Program-made: the position numbers and the translations under genes
Part shown: piece by piece, positions 32,804 through 34,757 of the stretch
Numbering within the stretch: position 1 is the first letter of the stretch
Layout: the number at the start of each line of letters is the position of its first letter
Notes under the pieces: model-generated
Seen by the model: only the letters and a program-made list of their open reading frames with translations
Databases searched by the model: none
Told to the model about the DNA's origin: nothing
NCBI GenBank assembly: GCA_030428825.1
Contig: JAUIEL010000001.1
Coordinates: 1-34,757 of the forward strand
Length of the DNA: 34,757 nucleotides
Reading direction: 5' to 3'
Origin: a bacterium
Lineage (GTDB): Bacteria > Planctomycetota > B15-G4 > JADJEK01

Positions 32804-33836
32804 GGCCGGCATGTCGAACCACCGAACCGTCGCCCTCCTCGTCGCCCTCGCCTTCCCGTCCGCCCCGGCCCTCGCCGGCGTCGTCGTGCCGAACCAGTAC
32901 GCCGCCGCCGAAGGGATCGGCAACAACAGCTTCCCGTACCGGTACGTCTCCGGCGCGGGGCACTACCAGCAGAGCTTCTCCGCGAGCGAGTTCCCGGGCG
33001 CCATGGTGATCACCGAGATCGCGTACCGGTACTTCGACGACAACGCCGCCGCCGCCGCGCCCGCCGACTTCAAGATGACGCTGTCGTACTGCGCGACCGG
33101 CTGGAACACGTTGAGCGCGACGTTCGCGAACAACGTCGGCGCCGGCGCGACCGTCGTCTTCGACGGCGTCTGGACCATCCCCGCGTTCGCGGGGGACCCG
33201 GGGGCGCCGAACCCGTTCGACCAGCGGCTGAAGCTGACCACGCCGTTCACGTACGACCCGGCGCTCGGCGACCTGCTGATGGACATCGAGATGCGGGCCT
33301 CGACCTACCCGGGCGGCGGCCTCGCGGGGGCGTTCGCGTCGTCGGCGTCGGGGATCGGGATCAACCGCGTCTACCGGGACGATGGCAACCCGACCTCCAC
33401 CAGCGGCACGGTGTCGGCGTACGGGCTGATCACCGAGTTCGTCGCCGGCGACATCGAGCCTTACGGCGACGGCTGCCCGGGCGCGGGGCAGCTCGTGCCG
33501 CAGCTCTCGTGGACCGGGGCGCCGATCCTCGGGGGGCAGGTCGCGCTCTCGCTGGCGAACGGCCTCGGCGGCGCGCCGTCGGTCACGCTGATCGGCGCGA
33601 CCGCCGCGTCGACGCCGATCGGCGGGACGTGCTCCCTCCTGGTCGCGCCGCCGTTCCTTCAGCTCTTCATCCCGCTCTCGGGGAGCGGCCCCGGCGGCGG
33701 CGCGTACACGCTCCCGGGCCTCGTCCCGCTCTCCTCGCCGCTCGGGACGATCCGCCTGCAGGCGTTCGTCGCCGACCCGACCACCCCGGTCGGCGTCTCC
33801 GCCTCGAACGGACTGGCGGTCACGATCTCGGCGTGA
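32802..33836 (+). CDS. Secreted protein, second of a tandem paralogous pair, with shared C-terminal domain
   Basis: 344 residues from the ATG at 32802; the ATG at 32811 (341 residues) is an equally good start and gives a more typical signal peptide (TVALLVALAFPSAPALAG). The body repeats the order of motifs in the preceding gene: HYQQSFSASEFPG, ITEIAYRYF, ADFKMTLSY, GATVVFDGVWTI, YDPALGDLLMDIEMRAS. The two proteins are identical at roughly half of positions by eye, so the duplication is not recent. After YGDGCPG comes the shared C-terminal domain, ending SASNGLAVTIS. Function unknown; probably extracellular. It lies 27 bases after the first copy and converges on the transglutaminase-like gene. 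Confidence 0.83.
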   Translation: MAGMSNHRTVALLVALAFPSAPALAGVVVPNQYAAAEGIGNNSFPYRYVSGAGHYQQSFSASEFPGAMVITEIAYRYFDDNAAAAAPADFKMTLSYCATGWNTLSATFANNVGAGATVVFDGVWTIPAFAGDPGAPNPFDQRLKLTTPFTYDPALGDLLMDIEMRASTYPGGGLAGAFASSASGIGINRVYRDDGNPTSTSGTVSAYGLITEFVAGDIEPYGDGCPGAGQLVPQLSWTGAPILGGQVALSLANGLGGAPSVTLIGATAASTPIGGTCSLLVAPPFLQLFIPLSGSGPGGGAYTLPGLVPLSSPLGTIRLQAFVADPTTPVGVSASNGLAVTISA

Positions 33837-33899
33837 TCCGGGGAGACTCGTCCGTCGCCGCGAGGACGACGTCCGGCCGGCGGCGCGAGCGGTCGAGGC

Positions 33900-34757
33900 T
33901 CACGCGGTCGGCCGGGCGACCAGCGCGGGGCGGGCGGCGTCGATCGCTCGCTCCGTGACCGCGACGAACTCGGGCCACGCCTCCGCCTCGTGTCGTCCGG
34001 GGCGCTGCTCGAGCCCGAACTCGAACGTCAGACAGGTCGGCTCACGTCGGTCGAGCCGCGACCACCGGAGGAAGCGCGAGTCGCCGCCCGCCTCGCGGGG
34101 CGCGTCGGACTCCAGCCGCCGCCCCTCGCCGCACCGGACGACGGTCTTCGCGGTGATCGAGTACGGGAACTCGAGGGCGAACGGCGAGCGCCGCCGCGCG
34201 ACCGGCCGGGGGAGGAGGTACTGGCGTTCCCAGGAGGCCGGGAGGCGCCCCACGAGCCGGCCGTCGGCCGAGGACCAGGCGTCCGCGATCCGGTACGCGA
34301 GCGAGATCTCCACCGGGTCGTCGACCGCCTCGAGCGCGCGGGCGTCGAGGCGCACGAGCTCGATGCCGCCGACGTGCGGGGAGATGGTGGCGCTCATCCC
34401 CGCGCGCCGGCCGTCCTCGTCGTTCCGCCGGAACCAGTTCCGCATCCAGCTCGCGGCGTGTCCGGTGAGCCGGACCTCCTCCTCGACCTCGATCGAGCCG
34501 TCGTCGCCGACCGCGACCTCCCGCTCGATCGAGAGCGCGTTCTCGCCGCCGGCGAGCGTCGGGACGCGGAGGAGCCCCGGGCCGTCGACGCCGACGACGA
34601 GCGCCATCCGGCCGGCGAGCCCCTCCGGGACCGGAATCCGCGGTCCGAGCCCCTTGTCGACGCCGTCGACGAAGCGGCCGCCGCCGAGGTCCGGACACCA
34701 GTTGATACAATAAACTCCCCGAGTGGGGCGATCGGTGCTTCACAGCTACGCCGACGG
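33900..34757 (-). pseudogene. Transglutaminase-like (DUF3857/DUF3858-type) protein, C-terminal part, with apparent frameshift
   Basis: The C-terminal 270 or so residues are clear in one frame from about 34710 down to the stop at 33900: CINWCPDLGGGRFVDGVDKG, then VPEGLAGRMALVVG, then the long beta-rich tail of exported transglutaminase-like proteins, ending AARPALVARPTA. In that frame, stops occur just upstream (34740-34742 and 34746-34748). The family pattern (R-x-R, then P-S-L-x-x-F-N-H-x-I) instead continues in a neighbouring frame as RRRSCEAPIAPLGEF. The switch lies near 34708-34714, in an unusually AT-rich spot, and about four bases seem to be missing. This may be a genuine frameshift or a sequence error. 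A shorter protein from the ATG at 34607 is possible but would lack the core domain. Confidence 0.65.

Overview
The window is about 34.8 kb of very GC-rich DNA (roughly 70% by eye) with densely packed genes on both strands. The gene families point to a Gram-negative bacterium of planctomycete type. The main clues are an ECF sigma factor overlapping a Ser/Thr kinase with a TPR-like C-terminal half, several secreted FG-GAP/VCBS propeller proteins, a protein with 'ELWxTDGTxAGT' repeats, a DUF1570-like protein, and a C-terminal domain shared by seven secreted proteins. That placement is inferred from family resemblance; the window has no rRNA or other marker gene. No tRNA, rRNA, CRISPR array, insertion sequence or phage gene was seen, and no stretch over 300 bases lacks a gene.

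Layout. 1-2.4 kb: the end of a hybrid signalling protein (REC-REC-Hpt) faces a REC-histidine kinase. 2.6-4.7 kb: an AraC-type regulator and an exported S41 peptidase. 4.7-11.7 kb (minus): two large secreted repeat proteins and a DUF1570-like protein without its metal site. 11.8-13.4 kb (plus): a lipoprotein RidA homologue and a secreted propeller-like protein. 13.4-16.8 kb (minus): ECF sigma factor and Ser/Thr kinase joined by a GTGA overlap. 17.0-18.7 kb (plus): a secreted FG-GAP protein. 18.8-22.2 kb (minus): an HD-GYP protein and a larger partner that appear to share an N-terminal module. 22.3-26.4 kb: a complete RNA-repair locus, with rtcR (minus) divergent from rtcB-rtcA (plus) and a good sigma-54 promoter in front of rtcB. 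26.6-29.9 kb (plus): a three-gene overlapping operon made of a SEC-C/seven-helix membrane protein, SpeD (AdoMet decarboxylase) and a membrane-anchored spermidine-synthase-like protein. 30.0-33.8 kb (plus): a seven-repeat FG-GAP protein and two tandem paralogous secreted proteins. 33.9 kb to the end (minus): the C-terminal part of a transglutaminase-like protein with an apparent frameshift close to the window edge.

How they fit together. The best-supported functional units are RtcR/sigma-54/RtcBA (RNA end healing and ligation on demand) and the polyamine-type operon. In the operon, the membrane half of the aminopropyltransferase has been duplicated, fitted with a SEC-C zinc-binding motif and placed directly before speD. 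This suggests a membrane-located decarboxylated-AdoMet/aminopropyl pathway, and it is the most unusual system in the window. The seven secreted proteins with a common C-terminal domain probably use a common surface or secretion route, which is inference.
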